From assembly GCA_964536965.1 (NCBI GenBank), contig CAZIAL010000003.1, positions 1-64,000 on the forward strand: DNA of 64,000 bases. Reading direction: 5' to 3'. The DNA comes from JACMQW01 sp964536965. GTDB taxonomy: Bacteria; Bdellovibrionota; UBA1018. Positions 9,001-16,213 of this stretch are shown piece after piece. The first letter of the stretch is position 1, and each line of letters opens with the position of its first letter. The translations under genes and the position numbers were made by a program. The notes under the pieces are model-generated. The model searched no databases and was not told the DNA's origin. It saw only the letters and a program-made list of their open reading frames with translations.

Positions 9001-9024
9001 CCCTTGGCACGTCCTTCGCTCTGA
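6022..9024 (+). CDS. Outer-membrane fusion: gluzincin peptidase domain, beta-propeller, Omp85-like barrel
   Basis: This 1000-residue protein has a signal peptide (about 1-24). Residues 60-180 hold a zinc site, HELTH at 126-130 with WLVEGLAVFSE (Glu164) as the third ligand, as in peptidase MA-type gluzincins. Residues about 300-640 contain repeated strand units (LSVSHDGRYLAYSRN, DVYFSGSQGGVFNL) typical of TolB/PD40 propellers. From about 680 the sequence is strand-rich, with FLLRGYVPGTIFGREIL and AEYIFPLQ, the pattern of the BamA/TamA C-terminal barrel. It is likely a cell-surface or periplasm-facing protease anchored in the outer membrane. It diverges from pal, whose normal partner TolB is also a propeller. 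The domain calls are by motif only. Confidence 0.75.
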   Translation: METLKACRRLVFLFLFLALQSSAKVAPEFKRESLQTPHFRIHTPPQYRKFSETFAEKLEDAYRILTAELDWEPVSRIDVVVRGDTDLPNGTAAVFPYNRLVIHAVPPEPWGFFSESDDWIATLAIHELTHVVANDETRGIFDFFRSIVGTAAKINPYQPAWLVEGLAVFSETEQTSAGRGRSVWNSMVVREDLENRRLGTQITLDRLNDGFPGWPEGHLPYLYGYVLTEAIAARGGKDAPAKVSTANSGQFPFVIDRSLKRTIGLDFAELWTATVALLRKGYEEDRALLAKETETAYARLTETGRKTRGSVESKRNGESRIYFIRDSVRSGVGLSSLDLPGPGNAKTPTHQDLTFWRWDGGTRLSVSHDGRYLAYSRNAPFQEHSLFSDVYLYDLEKNRESRITLGARASDPALSEDFDWDARQGKVAKGFLLYVKNLDDGNQAIARWDEGGEAILYRGREFERLGAPTLGTGDYDRNFIFSEKPRTGGERLKCATLPKPETTRTNESLDAAAFDLTLPAHPREVATTPVWGKDGDVYFSGSQGGVFNLRRISAAKLRTALLSRTSVGSERVTHFRSGVLQPVADSEPGSFRAMVYGPGGWDIARVRISETPFSTEGPGLSTLQEKIRSESSADSAVDPGSYSAAPVSVPISEPSAPQPISYSVLPAILPHYWAPDLRRVPDGWSLGIQTSSYDAWEDHRYRLFLGGDTRANFPIWNFNYQFDGFFPTFEFSMRQENRYFANYRESNRIETTEAKVYTPAGWDSFLILGFTGQTSRFFGERESTGGFELGWTFDRTRVFSDSIDRAGERGLRGGAELTGYYVGQERFSSLSSRLEARIPSLFSRHFIRVSAQYASANNRRLASLYYLGGGEETIAGDRAFLLRGYVPGTIFGREILTANAEYIFPLQDFFRGFGTFPLFLERTRLKVFLDTGSAEFVADQRNDLEGWPLGAGIHALTDLNVLYRVPLTIGLGYDHGFSRERGGERRIVLGIFSPLARPSL

Positions 9025-9028
9025 GCGA

Positions 9029-9054
9029 AATCGGAATCAGTTTCGATTCCGATT
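9029..9054 (+). other. Perfect 10-bp stem-loop between the fusion gene and ssb
   Basis: The arms 9029-9038 (AATCGGAATC) and 9045-9054 pair perfectly around a 6-nt loop. No T-run follows, so it is not a standard terminator. It ends 9 nt before the ssb ribosome-binding site (CAGGAG). It could be an mRNA-stability or translation-control hairpin. Confidence 0.4.
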
Positions 9055-9072
9055 ATCCATCAGGAGTATAGT

Positions 9073-9456
9073 ATGAAAGACGTGAACAAAGTGATCTTGA
9101 TCGGCCGCCTCGGCGCGGATCCAATCCTTCGGGAGACCAAGACCGGTGCGGTTGTTGTCCATTTTCCCGTGGCGACTTCTCGCCGTGTGAAACCCACGGA
9201 ACCGGCGGAGGGCGAGGAGACGAAGGTTGAAGAAACCCAGTGGCATCGGATTGTCGCCTGGGGAAGACAGGGCGAAACGTGCGCCGAATTTCTTAAGAAG
9301 GGCCAGAAGGTCTATGTCGAGGGTTCGATCTTGAGCCGGAAATACGAAGGAAAAGACGGGAGCGAGCGTATGTCGTTTGAAGTGATTGCCGATACCGTGA
9401 GCTTCTTAGGCGGGGGAAAGAACGCTTCGCCGACGCCGCTTGAGGCGAGTGCGTAA
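9073..9456 (+). CDS. ssb: Single-stranded DNA-binding protein lacking the acidic C-terminal tip
   Basis: This 127-residue protein begins MKDVNKVILIGRLGADP and continues through TQWHRIVAWGRQGE and KGQKVYVEGSI, the OB-fold of bacterial SSB. A ribosome-binding site (CAGGAG) lies 7 nt upstream. The protein stops after GGGKNASPTPLEASA. The usual disordered linker and the acidic tip that recruits RecO, RecG, PriA and exonuclease I are absent. It may therefore be an accessory SSB, with a full-length paralogue elsewhere. It is followed directly by an intrinsic terminator. Confidence 0.92.
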   Translation: MKDVNKVILIGRLGADPILRETKTGAVVVHFPVATSRRVKPTEPAEGEETKVEETQWHRIVAWGRQGETCAEFLKKGQKVYVEGSILSRKYEGKDGSERMSFEVIADTVSFLGGGKNASPTPLEASA

Positions 9457-9497
9457 AATCTCGGTCGAGACCCGGCTTAGAATCGCAATCTAGGGGA

Positions 9498-9534
9498 GAG
9501 GTCGTGCAGGAGAAGCTGCGCGGCCTCTTTTTTT
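9498..9534 (+). terminator. Intrinsic terminator after ssb
   Basis: The stem 9498-9509/9516-9527 has 12 pairs including two G-T wobbles. It has a 6-nt loop and is followed by seven T at 9528-9534. Confidence 0.85.
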
Positions 9535-9567
9535 GCTACGCCCGGCAGGGCGCAGCTCGAGGAAAAT

Positions 9568-9978
9568 CTATTTGGAGATGCGAACCAAGTCCCCAACGAT
9601 TACCGATCGCGGTATCAACACCGGAGTTTTGTCCATCGGGTAGAGCTTTTCGAGCCGCGCGATCGAGGCGTCTTTTTCCGCGTGAATGACCTTCACTTGG
9701 GCGAAAGGGAAGATCAGGTCTTTGTAGAGTTTTTCCGTCGTAAGGTCGTAACTGGGGGACTTGCGCGCCACCTCCAGCACGGTGCCTACTTTGATCCCCT
9801 GATTCGTACCGAGGTTGATAAAGTAGTCTTTTTGGAGGAGGTCGTTGGGATTCCCTAGGTCGACTCCCTTAAAGACGCTGTAAACGATCGCCGTATCTGA
9901 AAGAGCGGAGGGGACCAAAGTCCACGACGCTAAAGCGATTAACCCGGCCCAAAATGATGCGATTCCTTTACGCTGCAT
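9568..9978 (-). CDS. Small secreted protein of unknown function, SH3-like core
   Basis: This 136-residue protein has its ATG at 9978 behind AAGGATGGG and a signal peptide ending near SALSDTA. The mature part contains YFINLGTNQGIKVGTVLEV and FAQVKVIHAEKDASIARL. This strand pattern resembles the small SH3-like barrels seen at the C-terminus of flagellar or curli-associated periplasmic proteins such as FlgT. The resemblance is weak and no function is assigned. It is transcribed towards the ssb terminator. Confidence 0.6.
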   Translation of the reverse strand: MQRKGIASFWAGLIALASWTLVPSALSDTAIVYSVFKGVDLGNPNDLLQKDYFINLGTNQGIKVGTVLEVARKSPSYDLTTEKLYKDLIFPFAQVKVIHAEKDASIARLEKLYPMDKTPVLIPRSVIVGDLVRISK

Positions 9979-10107
9979 AGACCCATCCTTAGGAGACGTC
10001 TGTGTCTCTAGGTACCCATCGGGTCGGGAAGGGCGAAACTTGAATGGCGAATAATTCAAATGGGATTCGACAAAGGGCTGACGCTCAGGGCCAGTGCCCT
10101 GCATGGA

Positions 10108-10542
10108 TCAGTTACCGACGGCCATCACTTTATTGCCAGCGATCTTCAGCGATCCATTCAAATCCTTGATCGCAAAAAAAGTAAAAATAACGGATCCGGG
10201 ATTAGGGCTTTCACCTTGGACGGCGCTTCGGTTGTTGGCAATCGTGACATCACAAAGAAGTTCTTTCCGCTTGCCGCTCTGTTTACCGCTCTGCTTACAG
10301 ACCGACGTGATCGTATTGTAACCTTCGTCGTAGCGAAGCGCGTCTTGCAGGGCGTCTTTCACCGTCCAGCCAAGATAACTGCTCTCGTCGATGGTGCTCG
10401 AATCCGCTGAAATCACGATATCCCCATTAGTGATCAATGCGGCTAGTGCCGAAGAGTCCACGGTCCAGCCGGTGGACTGGCCGAAGCTGGTGCTAGAAAA
10501 CAGAGACAAAAGAAGAACCGACGAAATTTGGGTAATTTTCAT
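10108..10542 (-). CDS. Small secreted hypothetical protein
   Basis: This 144-residue protein starts at the ATG at 10542, which gives the signal peptide MKITQISSVLLLSLFSSTSF. The mature part has NGDIVISADSSTID, a KDALQDALRYDEGYN helix, a repeated KQSGKQSGKR and two cysteines that could form a disulfide. No family is recognised. Its ribosome-binding site is weak, and a promoter at 10618-10646 would give a leader of about 70 nt. Confidence 0.6.
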   Translation of the reverse strand: MKITQISSVLLLSLFSSTSFGQSTGWTVDSSALAALITNGDIVISADSSTIDESSYLGWTVKDALQDALRYDEGYNTITSVCKQSGKQSGKRKELLCDVTIANNRSAVQGESPNPGSVIFTFFAIKDLNGSLKIAGNKVMAVGN

Positions 10543-10617
10543 AAGAGTGAATCCGCCCGATTTTGCAGGGAGGGGATTCTCCATGCGCTGGTCAGGGGTG
10601 GTGAGTGACGGATTCGG

Positions 10618-10646
10618 AAGATACCGCAAAGTAACGCATTGCGCAA
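10618..10646 (-). promoter_or_regulatory. Sigma70-type promoter for the secreted protein at 10542
   Basis: On the minus strand TTGCGC (10641-10646) and TATCTT (10618-10623) are separated by 17 bp. Confidence 0.5.
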
Positions 10647-10655
10647 TAAGCAATT

Positions 10656-10673
10656 TAATAAGAATTCTTATTA
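10656..10673. promoter_or_regulatory. 18-bp AT-rich palindrome TAATAAGAATTCTTATTA
   Basis: This perfect palindrome lies 10 bp upstream of the -35 element of the minus-strand promoter and 74 bp before the plus-strand gene at 10747. It shares the core TAAGAATTCTTA with the palindrome at 1203-1218. It is a candidate operator. Confidence 0.4.
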
Positions 10674-10746
10674 GTGGGTAGTTTTATTCTTTTAGATAAC
10701 ACAATGCGATATTGCGAAATTAGCCACTTTAGGTAAAAGGTGCGTC

Positions 10747-11277
10747 ATGCGATATCGATCCTCTTATCTAGAATCCCTGTTGTTATTCTTCTGCGTGAAC
10801 TCGGCCCTGATTTCTGCGGCTTCAGCCCAGAGTCCCGACACGCTACCCGGCAGAGAGGTCGTCCGAATTCAGCCCTCCGAGCTTGTTCGTGAACGTTACG
10901 TCGTCGCGATGGAAGACGAAGCAACGGGGCGTCTCCAATTCTATCGCTGTCTCGATACCGATTATGATTATCGAGCGGATTTTTGTAGACGGGTGAGTTC
11001 CTTGACGTTTTCGCGTGAAGAACTCCTCAATCGAATTCGGTTTTTGCGCTTCCATCTCGGCATGGATACCGCTCTTGCGCTTGGCACGTTAACCGTTGCC
11101 CATTGGATCTTTCCGGGCGTAGACCCGCGTCCTCCCTACTGTGAGCAACGCATTTTAGGAGCACTCCTCGCGCTCGAAACAAAAGTCGTCTTCCACGCGG
11201 ACATCGGGTGTGTCGGCGGCGATGACGAACTTGAAGTCGTTCTTCGTCGGGCTCTATCGCGAAAGGGATCGTTCTAG
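10747..11277 (+). CDS. Secreted hypothetical protein
   Basis: This 176-residue protein has AAAAGGTG 4 nt before its ATG and a signal peptide cleaved near AASAQ. The mature part has five cysteines (YRCLD, DFCRR, YCEQR, IGCVGG) and a hydrophobic helix (TALALGTLTVAHWIF). No family is recognised. It diverges from the small secreted protein at 10542 across an AT-rich region. Confidence 0.6.
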   Translation: MRYRSSYLESLLLFFCVNSALISAASAQSPDTLPGREVVRIQPSELVRERYVVAMEDEATGRLQFYRCLDTDYDYRADFCRRVSSLTFSREELLNRIRFLRFHLGMDTALALGTLTVAHWIFPGVDPRPPYCEQRILGALLALETKVVFHADIGCVGGDDELEVVLRRALSRKGSF

Positions 11278-11383
11278 TCTGGCAGGGGAATTCTGCGAAT
11301 GAAGCAAGTGTCCGGAGATAATGCGACGCGCCTATCAATTCTCCGTTCGACGCTCCCACGCCCTTTATGCGAGAACAGGGGAG

Positions 11384-14113
11384 ATGAAAACCGCCGAAAT
11401 TCGCGAACGTTTCTTGAAATACTTTGAAAAAAACCAGCACACGATCGTGGAAAGCTCGCCGCTGGTCCCGGCCAACGATCCCACGCTGCTTTTTACGACC
11501 GCCGGTATGGTCCAATTTAAGGACGTCTTCTTAGCGAAAGAGTCGAGACCCTACACGCGTGCGACTAGCGTCCAGAAATGTGTTCGCGCTGGCGGAAAGC
11601 ACAACGATTTGGAAAACGTCGGCTTCACCGCTCGCCACCATACTTTTTTCGAGATGCTCGGAAATTTCTCCTTCGGTGACTATTTCAAAAAAGACGCGAT
11701 TCGATTCGCCTGGCAATTCATCACCGAAGAATTGGGGCTTCCCAAAGACAAGCTCTACGTAACCGTATTTGAAACCGACGACGAGGCCGCTGCGATCTGG
11801 CACGAGCAAGAAGGAGTATCGCTTGATCGAATTTATCGGCTCGGAGAAGCAGATAATTTTTGGGCGATGGGCGACACCGGTCCTTGCGGGCCGTGCACGG
11901 AAATTTATTTCGACCGAGGTCCGAAGTACGGCAAAGACGACTTTTTGGAATCCCAGGCCGCCAACGAAGATCGCTTCATGGAGTTCTGGAACCTCGTGTT
12001 CATGCAGTACAATCGAGACGCGAAGGGCGAACTCACGCCTTTGCCTAAACCTTCCGTCGATACGGGGGCGGGCTTGGAGCGGATTGCTTCGATCCTCCAA
12101 GAAGTCGATACGAACTATGACACCGACATCTTCCGTCAAATCATCGCCGAAATCGAAAAACTTTCCGGCGTCGAGTACATCCGCTCGAGTCCGCTGGCAG
12201 CGTCTTTTCGGGTGATCGCCGACCATGCTCGCGCGGCGGCGTTTCTGATCGGCGACGGAATTCTTCCCTCCAACGAGGGACGTGGATACGTGCTTCGTCG
12301 AATTCTTCGTCGCGCCATCCGTCACGGGAAGAAACTCGGTTTCGAAAAACCGTTTATGAGCCGTGCGGCCGGGTTCGTGATCGATCAAATGCGAGCTGCC
12401 TATCCCGACCTCCAAACCCAGCGTGCTTTCATCGAGCGCGCTATTTTGGCGGAAGAAGAGCAGTTCTTTAAGACCCTCGACAAGGGACTCGCCTACACGA
12501 TGGAGGTGATCTCCCGGGTCGCTCCCGCCGCGCGCGTCGAAGTAGGCGGCCCGACGGGGTGGGTTTTTCCCGGAGAAGACGCTTTCAAGTTGCACGATAC
12601 CTTCGGTTTTCCACTCGATCTCACTCGGGTGATTGTCGAAGAACATCACGGACAAGTCGACGAACGTGGTTTCGAGACCGCGATGGCAAAACAACGCGCC
12701 GAAAGTCGCAAAAGTTGGAAAGGATCCGGAGCGGAAGCGCTCGACGCAATTTACCTCCAGCTCGCCGCGGAGCTTAAAGAGCGGTCGAAGCTTCCGAAAT
12801 TCGTGGGATTCGAATCGCTAACTGCGGACGGCGAAGTGCTCGCGATCCTCCGCCAAGGAGAGCAGAAAATCGAGCGAATCGATTCAATCGAGGCTTCCGC
12901 CTTGGCATCCACGGCCGACAGCGCGGACGCGGCGATCGTCGAAGTCGTATTCTCCCGAACTCCTTTTTACGCCGAGAGCGGCGGCCAAGTCGGCGATAAG
13001 GGAAGGTTAGCCGGCGTCGGCACCGATCTCGAGGCCGAGGTCTTGGACGTGCAAAAGCCGGTGCCGGATTTGATCGTGGCACACGTTCGGCTGCAAAAAG
13101 GCCGGCTCGAGCTCGGTCAAAAAATTCGTCAGGAAACCGATCGGGAGCTTCGCTTGCTCACGACGCGAAATCATACGGCGACCCACCTTCTCCATTGGGC
13201 GCTTCGTAAACACCTAGGCCCCCACGTCAAGCAGGCGGGGTCGATCGTAACCCCGGATCTGCTGCGGCTGGACTTCTCGCATTTCGAGGCGCTTGGGGTC
13301 GAGGATCTGCGGGCGATCGAGGATTTGATTAATGAGAAGATCTGGAGAAACGACGGAGTGAAGAAAGTGGTGATGGCCAAAGAGGCTGCCATCGCCGCCG
13401 GTGCGATCGCATTCTTCGGGGAAAAATACGGCGATACGGTACGTGTCGTTTCCGTTGGAGATTTTTCAACCGAGCTTTGCGGCGGTTGCCACGTCGATCA
13501 GTCTTCCGACATCCATCTTTTCAAGATCATTTCGGAAGCGTCGATCGCCGCCGGCGTTCGCCGGATCATCGCTTACACCTCGAAAGGAGCTTATCAGTAC
13601 CTTCGAAACCGCAACGATTTGTTAGGCGCGGTGAAAGAAACGATCAAAGCTCAAACGATCGAAGAGATTCCCGCCCGCCTCGACCGGATGGCCGAGAGCG
13701 AGCGTGGGCTTCGTAAGCAGCTTGAACAGATCCTCGCGAAAGCGGCGGCCGGCGAAGCTGACGATTTATTCGCAGGAGCGAGGAATCTTGGCGGTGGACG
13801 GCTAATCGCCGGTTTGGTTGCGCTCGATAGTCAGGGCGCCAAAAAATTGCGCGATCTCGGAGAGTCCCTACGTAATCGTGCGGCCGACGCTGTGATCGTA
13901 TTGGGGATGCAGGACGGGGAGAAAGCGAATCTTTTGGTCGCCATCGGCAAGGATGCGCAAAAGAAATGGAATGCTTCCGAGATCCTCAAGCGCCTCGCTC
14001 CGATGATTGAAGGGCGGGGAGGCGGAAAACCCGACCTCGCCCAGGCCGGTGGGACGAAAGTTTCCGGTCTTCAAGACGCGCTTAAAGCGGCCGAGGTTTT
14101 GCTTGCGAACTGA
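11384..14113 (+). CDS. alaS: Alanyl-tRNA synthetase
   Basis: This is a 909-residue protein. The ATG at 11384 (MKTAEIRERFLKYF) directly follows AGGGGAG. The class II catalytic core carries FFEMLGNFSFGDYF and GAGLERIASILQ. The editing domain has HTATHLLH and LCGGCHVD near residue 700. The C-terminal oligomerisation segment ends in a glycine-rich GRGGGKPDLAQAGG. The editing zinc motif is usually CGGTH. Here the threonine is cysteine, while the C-x3-H pair is kept. A peptide-binding lipoprotein gene starts 4 bp after it. Confidence 0.97.
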   Translation: MKTAEIRERFLKYFEKNQHTIVESSPLVPANDPTLLFTTAGMVQFKDVFLAKESRPYTRATSVQKCVRAGGKHNDLENVGFTARHHTFFEMLGNFSFGDYFKKDAIRFAWQFITEELGLPKDKLYVTVFETDDEAAAIWHEQEGVSLDRIYRLGEADNFWAMGDTGPCGPCTEIYFDRGPKYGKDDFLESQAANEDRFMEFWNLVFMQYNRDAKGELTPLPKPSVDTGAGLERIASILQEVDTNYDTDIFRQIIAEIEKLSGVEYIRSSPLAASFRVIADHARAAAFLIGDGILPSNEGRGYVLRRILRRAIRHGKKLGFEKPFMSRAAGFVIDQMRAAYPDLQTQRAFIERAILAEEEQFFKTLDKGLAYTMEVISRVAPAARVEVGGPTGWVFPGEDAFKLHDTFGFPLDLTRVIVEEHHGQVDERGFETAMAKQRAESRKSWKGSGAEALDAIYLQLAAELKERSKLPKFVGFESLTADGEVLAILRQGEQKIERIDSIEASALASTADSADAAIVEVVFSRTPFYAESGGQVGDKGRLAGVGTDLEAEVLDVQKPVPDLIVAHVRLQKGRLELGQKIRQETDRELRLLTTRNHTATHLLHWALRKHLGPHVKQAGSIVTPDLLRLDFSHFEALGVEDLRAIEDLINEKIWRNDGVKKVVMAKEAAIAAGAIAFFGEKYGDTVRVVSVGDFSTELCGGCHVDQSSDIHLFKIISEASIAAGVRRIIAYTSKGAYQYLRNRNDLLGAVKETIKAQTIEEIPARLDRMAESERGLRKQLEQILAKAAAGEADDLFAGARNLGGGRLIAGLVALDSQGAKKLRDLGESLRNRAADAVIVLGMQDGEKANLLVAIGKDAQKKWNASEILKRLAPMIEGRGGGKPDLAQAGGTKVSGLQDALKAAEVLLAN

Positions 14114-14117
14114 AGGC

Positions 14118-15881
14118 ATGCTGCCCCAACTCTCATTCCGTTTTCTGATGGCGTTCGTTGCCGTCGCGCTTGCGGTCGGATGTACGAGGACGGATCCGGA
14201 CGATGGCAAGCAGGTGATGCGGGCGGTGATTCGCGACGATATCAAGACGCTCGATCCGGCGAACGCTTACGACGAAGTGAGCCTGATGGTACTGCCCAAC
14301 ATCATGGAAGCGCTCTATCAATACGACATCACGTCGCCGACTTACGAGGTCGTTCCGCTGCTTGCGGCGGATCTTCCGACTTATTCCAAGGATCGTCTCA
14401 CCTTGCGAATACCGATTCGAAGCGGGGTAGTCTTCCAGGATGATCCGGCATTTCAAGACGGCAAGGGTCGCGCGCTTCGCGCGGACGATTTCGTCTTCGC
14501 GATCAAACGTCTGGGGCATCCAAAAATTTCCTCGCAAGGAGCATGGGTTTTTCAGGGAAAGATTCGCGGTTTCGACACGTTCGAGAAGAAGCTCCGCGAT
14601 GTTCCCGCCGAAAGACTCGCCGAAGTCTTCGAAACTACGGAAATCGAAGGCGTTAAGGCGATCGACGATGCGACGCTTGAGCTAAAGCTCACCAAACCCT
14701 ACCCGCAGATTTTGCATATTCTCACGATGACGTTCGTCGCTCCGGTGGCGAAGGAAGTCGCCGCGAAGTACGCGGACGAAAAAGCGCAGATCAACGCGAA
14801 TCCGATCGGAACGGGAGCCTTCCAGTTCAAGAATTACGACCGCGGCCACGAGGCAACCCTCATTCGGAGTCCTACCTATCGGGGCGAGATGATGCCGATG
14901 GGGATGGGGCTTCTATCCGGGAAGGCGATGCCTTTTCTTGAAAAAATCGTTTTTTCGGTGATCAAAGAAGATCAACCCGCATGGCTTAAGTTCCTCAACG
15001 GAGAGATCGATTTTTCGGGCATTCCCAAGGATAATTTTTCTCAAGCCCTCTCGCCATCGATGGATTTGAGTCCTGAGATGCAAAAGAGAGGCATCCAGCT
15101 CTCGAAAATTACGGGCGGCCTATTTTGGTTTCTCAATTTCAACGTTCAAGACAAAGTGCTCGCGAATAAAGCGCTTCGTCAAGCGATCGGCTCGGCGATT
15201 GATCGTGCGAAGTGGATCGAGCTTTTTACCAACAATCGTGGGCGGAAAATGGACACGGTCCTGCCGCCCGGCGTCCCGGACCGGGTGGCCAATCCTTCGC
15301 TCAAATACGATTATGATCTCTCGCGCGCGAAAGCGTTGATGAAAAAAGCGGGATATCCGGACGGCAAGGGATTGCCCACGATCACGTTCGATATGCGCGG
15401 TGCGGATACGGTCAATCGCCAGATGGGCGATTTTTTCACGGGTGAACTCGCAAAGATCGGCGTCCGCTTGAATGTGATCTACAATACGTTCCCCGCGTTT
15501 TTGGAGAAACAGAATCAGGGCCGTCTACAAATGTCCTATGGGGGTTGGATCCTCGATTATCCGGACGCCGAAAATGCTTACCAGCAACTTTACGCCTCGA
15601 AGACGAATCCGATCATTAATAACTCGTTCTTTAATCACCCTCGGTACAACGCCCTCTTCGAAAAGATGTCGGTGATGGAGCCAGGTGCGGCGCGGGCAAA
15701 GTTGATCCGCGAGATGGACGACATTGTTCAAGAAGAAGTGCCTTGGGCTTTTGGTTTTTACCGCGACAACTTCGTTTTAGTGCATCCGTGGGTTCCGAAC
15801 TTCCGCGCTTCGTTTTTTACTCGCGATGGTTTCAAGTATTATTCGATTGATCGCGAGATCAAAAAGAAGATGAAGCGTTAG
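14118..15881 (+). CDS. Peptide/oligopeptide ABC-transporter substrate-binding lipoprotein
   Basis: This 587-residue lipoprotein (lipobox ALAVGC) belongs to the SBP_bac_5 (OppA/DppA) family. It has DDIKTLDPANAYDEVS at the start of the mature part, GTGAFQFKNYDRG near residue 240 and repeated binding-lobe motifs to the end (QEEVPWAFGFYRDNFVLVHP). It starts 4 bp after alaS and is probably co-transcribed. No permease or ATPase genes are adjacent, so it is an orphan component. A bidirectional terminator follows. Confidence 0.88.
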   Translation: MLPQLSFRFLMAFVAVALAVGCTRTDPDDGKQVMRAVIRDDIKTLDPANAYDEVSLMVLPNIMEALYQYDITSPTYEVVPLLAADLPTYSKDRLTLRIPIRSGVVFQDDPAFQDGKGRALRADDFVFAIKRLGHPKISSQGAWVFQGKIRGFDTFEKKLRDVPAERLAEVFETTEIEGVKAIDDATLELKLTKPYPQILHILTMTFVAPVAKEVAAKYADEKAQINANPIGTGAFQFKNYDRGHEATLIRSPTYRGEMMPMGMGLLSGKAMPFLEKIVFSVIKEDQPAWLKFLNGEIDFSGIPKDNFSQALSPSMDLSPEMQKRGIQLSKITGGLFWFLNFNVQDKVLANKALRQAIGSAIDRAKWIELFTNNRGRKMDTVLPPGVPDRVANPSLKYDYDLSRAKALMKKAGYPDGKGLPTITFDMRGADTVNRQMGDFFTGELAKIGVRLNVIYNTFPAFLEKQNQGRLQMSYGGWILDYPDAENAYQQLYASKTNPIINNSFFNHPRYNALFEKMSVMEPGAARAKLIREMDDIVQEEVPWAFGFYRDNFVLVHPWVPNFRASFFTRDGFKYYSIDREIKKKMKR

Positions 15882-15904
15882 GTGGGATTCCTCTTTTCCG
15901 TGAC

Positions 15905-16179
15905 CGAAAACAGAATCGGCCGACCCGCTTCGTTGCGGGTCGGCCGAATTCTTGTCGAGACACGACGTGGACTAGCAGCCGAAGGACCGGAGTCCTCCTT
16001 GCCCATCCATCCGCGGCGCCAGGCTAATAACGACGCGGAAAAGGGACCGGATTCAGGCGTGTGCCGGTTCTCTTGCTAGCGTTCGTTTGAAAGATCGTCT
16101 GCCCACGGGTAGGGACAGACTGAATGGGGTGTTCGGGGTTCCCTTGATCTTCTAACGTACCGCTTTGGGAGGACCAGAT
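15905..16179 (-). ncRNA. Candidate structured non-coding RNA, about 275 nt, family unassigned
   Basis: A minus-strand promoter (TTGCAC, 16 bp, CATACT) places the start near 16179. An intrinsic terminator at 15916-15947 ends the transcript. Long-range pairing is visible: GTCCTCC near the 5' end (about 16168-16174) pairs with GGAGGAC (15992-15998). Local hairpins include GTCTG-x-CCC with GGG-x-CAGAC (about 16102-16125) closed by GAAGATC and GATCTTT. No coding frame of note spans it. I could not match it to tmRNA, RNase P RNA, SRP RNA or a c-di-GMP aptamer. 6S RNA remains possible. Confidence 0.5.
15916..15947. terminator. Bidirectional intrinsic terminator
   Basis: A perfect 13-bp G+C-rich stem (15916-15928/15935-15947) has a 6-nt loop. 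The plus-strand tail is ATTCTTGT and the minus-strand tail ATTCTGTTTT. It can end both the alaS-lipoprotein transcript and the minus-strand RNA. Confidence 0.8.
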
Positions 16180-16185
16180 AAGACC

Positions 16186-16213
16186 AGTATGCCACAGTGT
16201 GTTATGTGTGCAA
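16186..16213 (-). promoter_or_regulatory. Promoter of the candidate ncRNA
   Basis: On the minus strand TTGCAC (16208-16213) and CATACT (16186-16191) are 16 bp apart. They are preceded by a very A+T-rich stretch (about 16210-16260) that could serve as an UP element. Confidence 0.5.

Noticed and set aside
11531..12694. 387-codon minus-strand frame in alaS
   Set aside because: It is antisense to strongly conserved AlaRS motifs and has no own start signals.
16021..16080. Short similarity to E. coli 4.5S RNA (GCGTGTGCCGG on the plus strand)
   Set aside because: The diagnostic SRP core (GGTCAGG...GGAAGGAAGCAGCC) is absent, so the match is coincidental.
15905..16180. tmRNA, RNase P RNA or c-di-GMP riboswitch
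   Set aside because: No tRNA-like 3' end, no RNase P P4 core sequence and no GEMM-type conserved segments were found on either strand.
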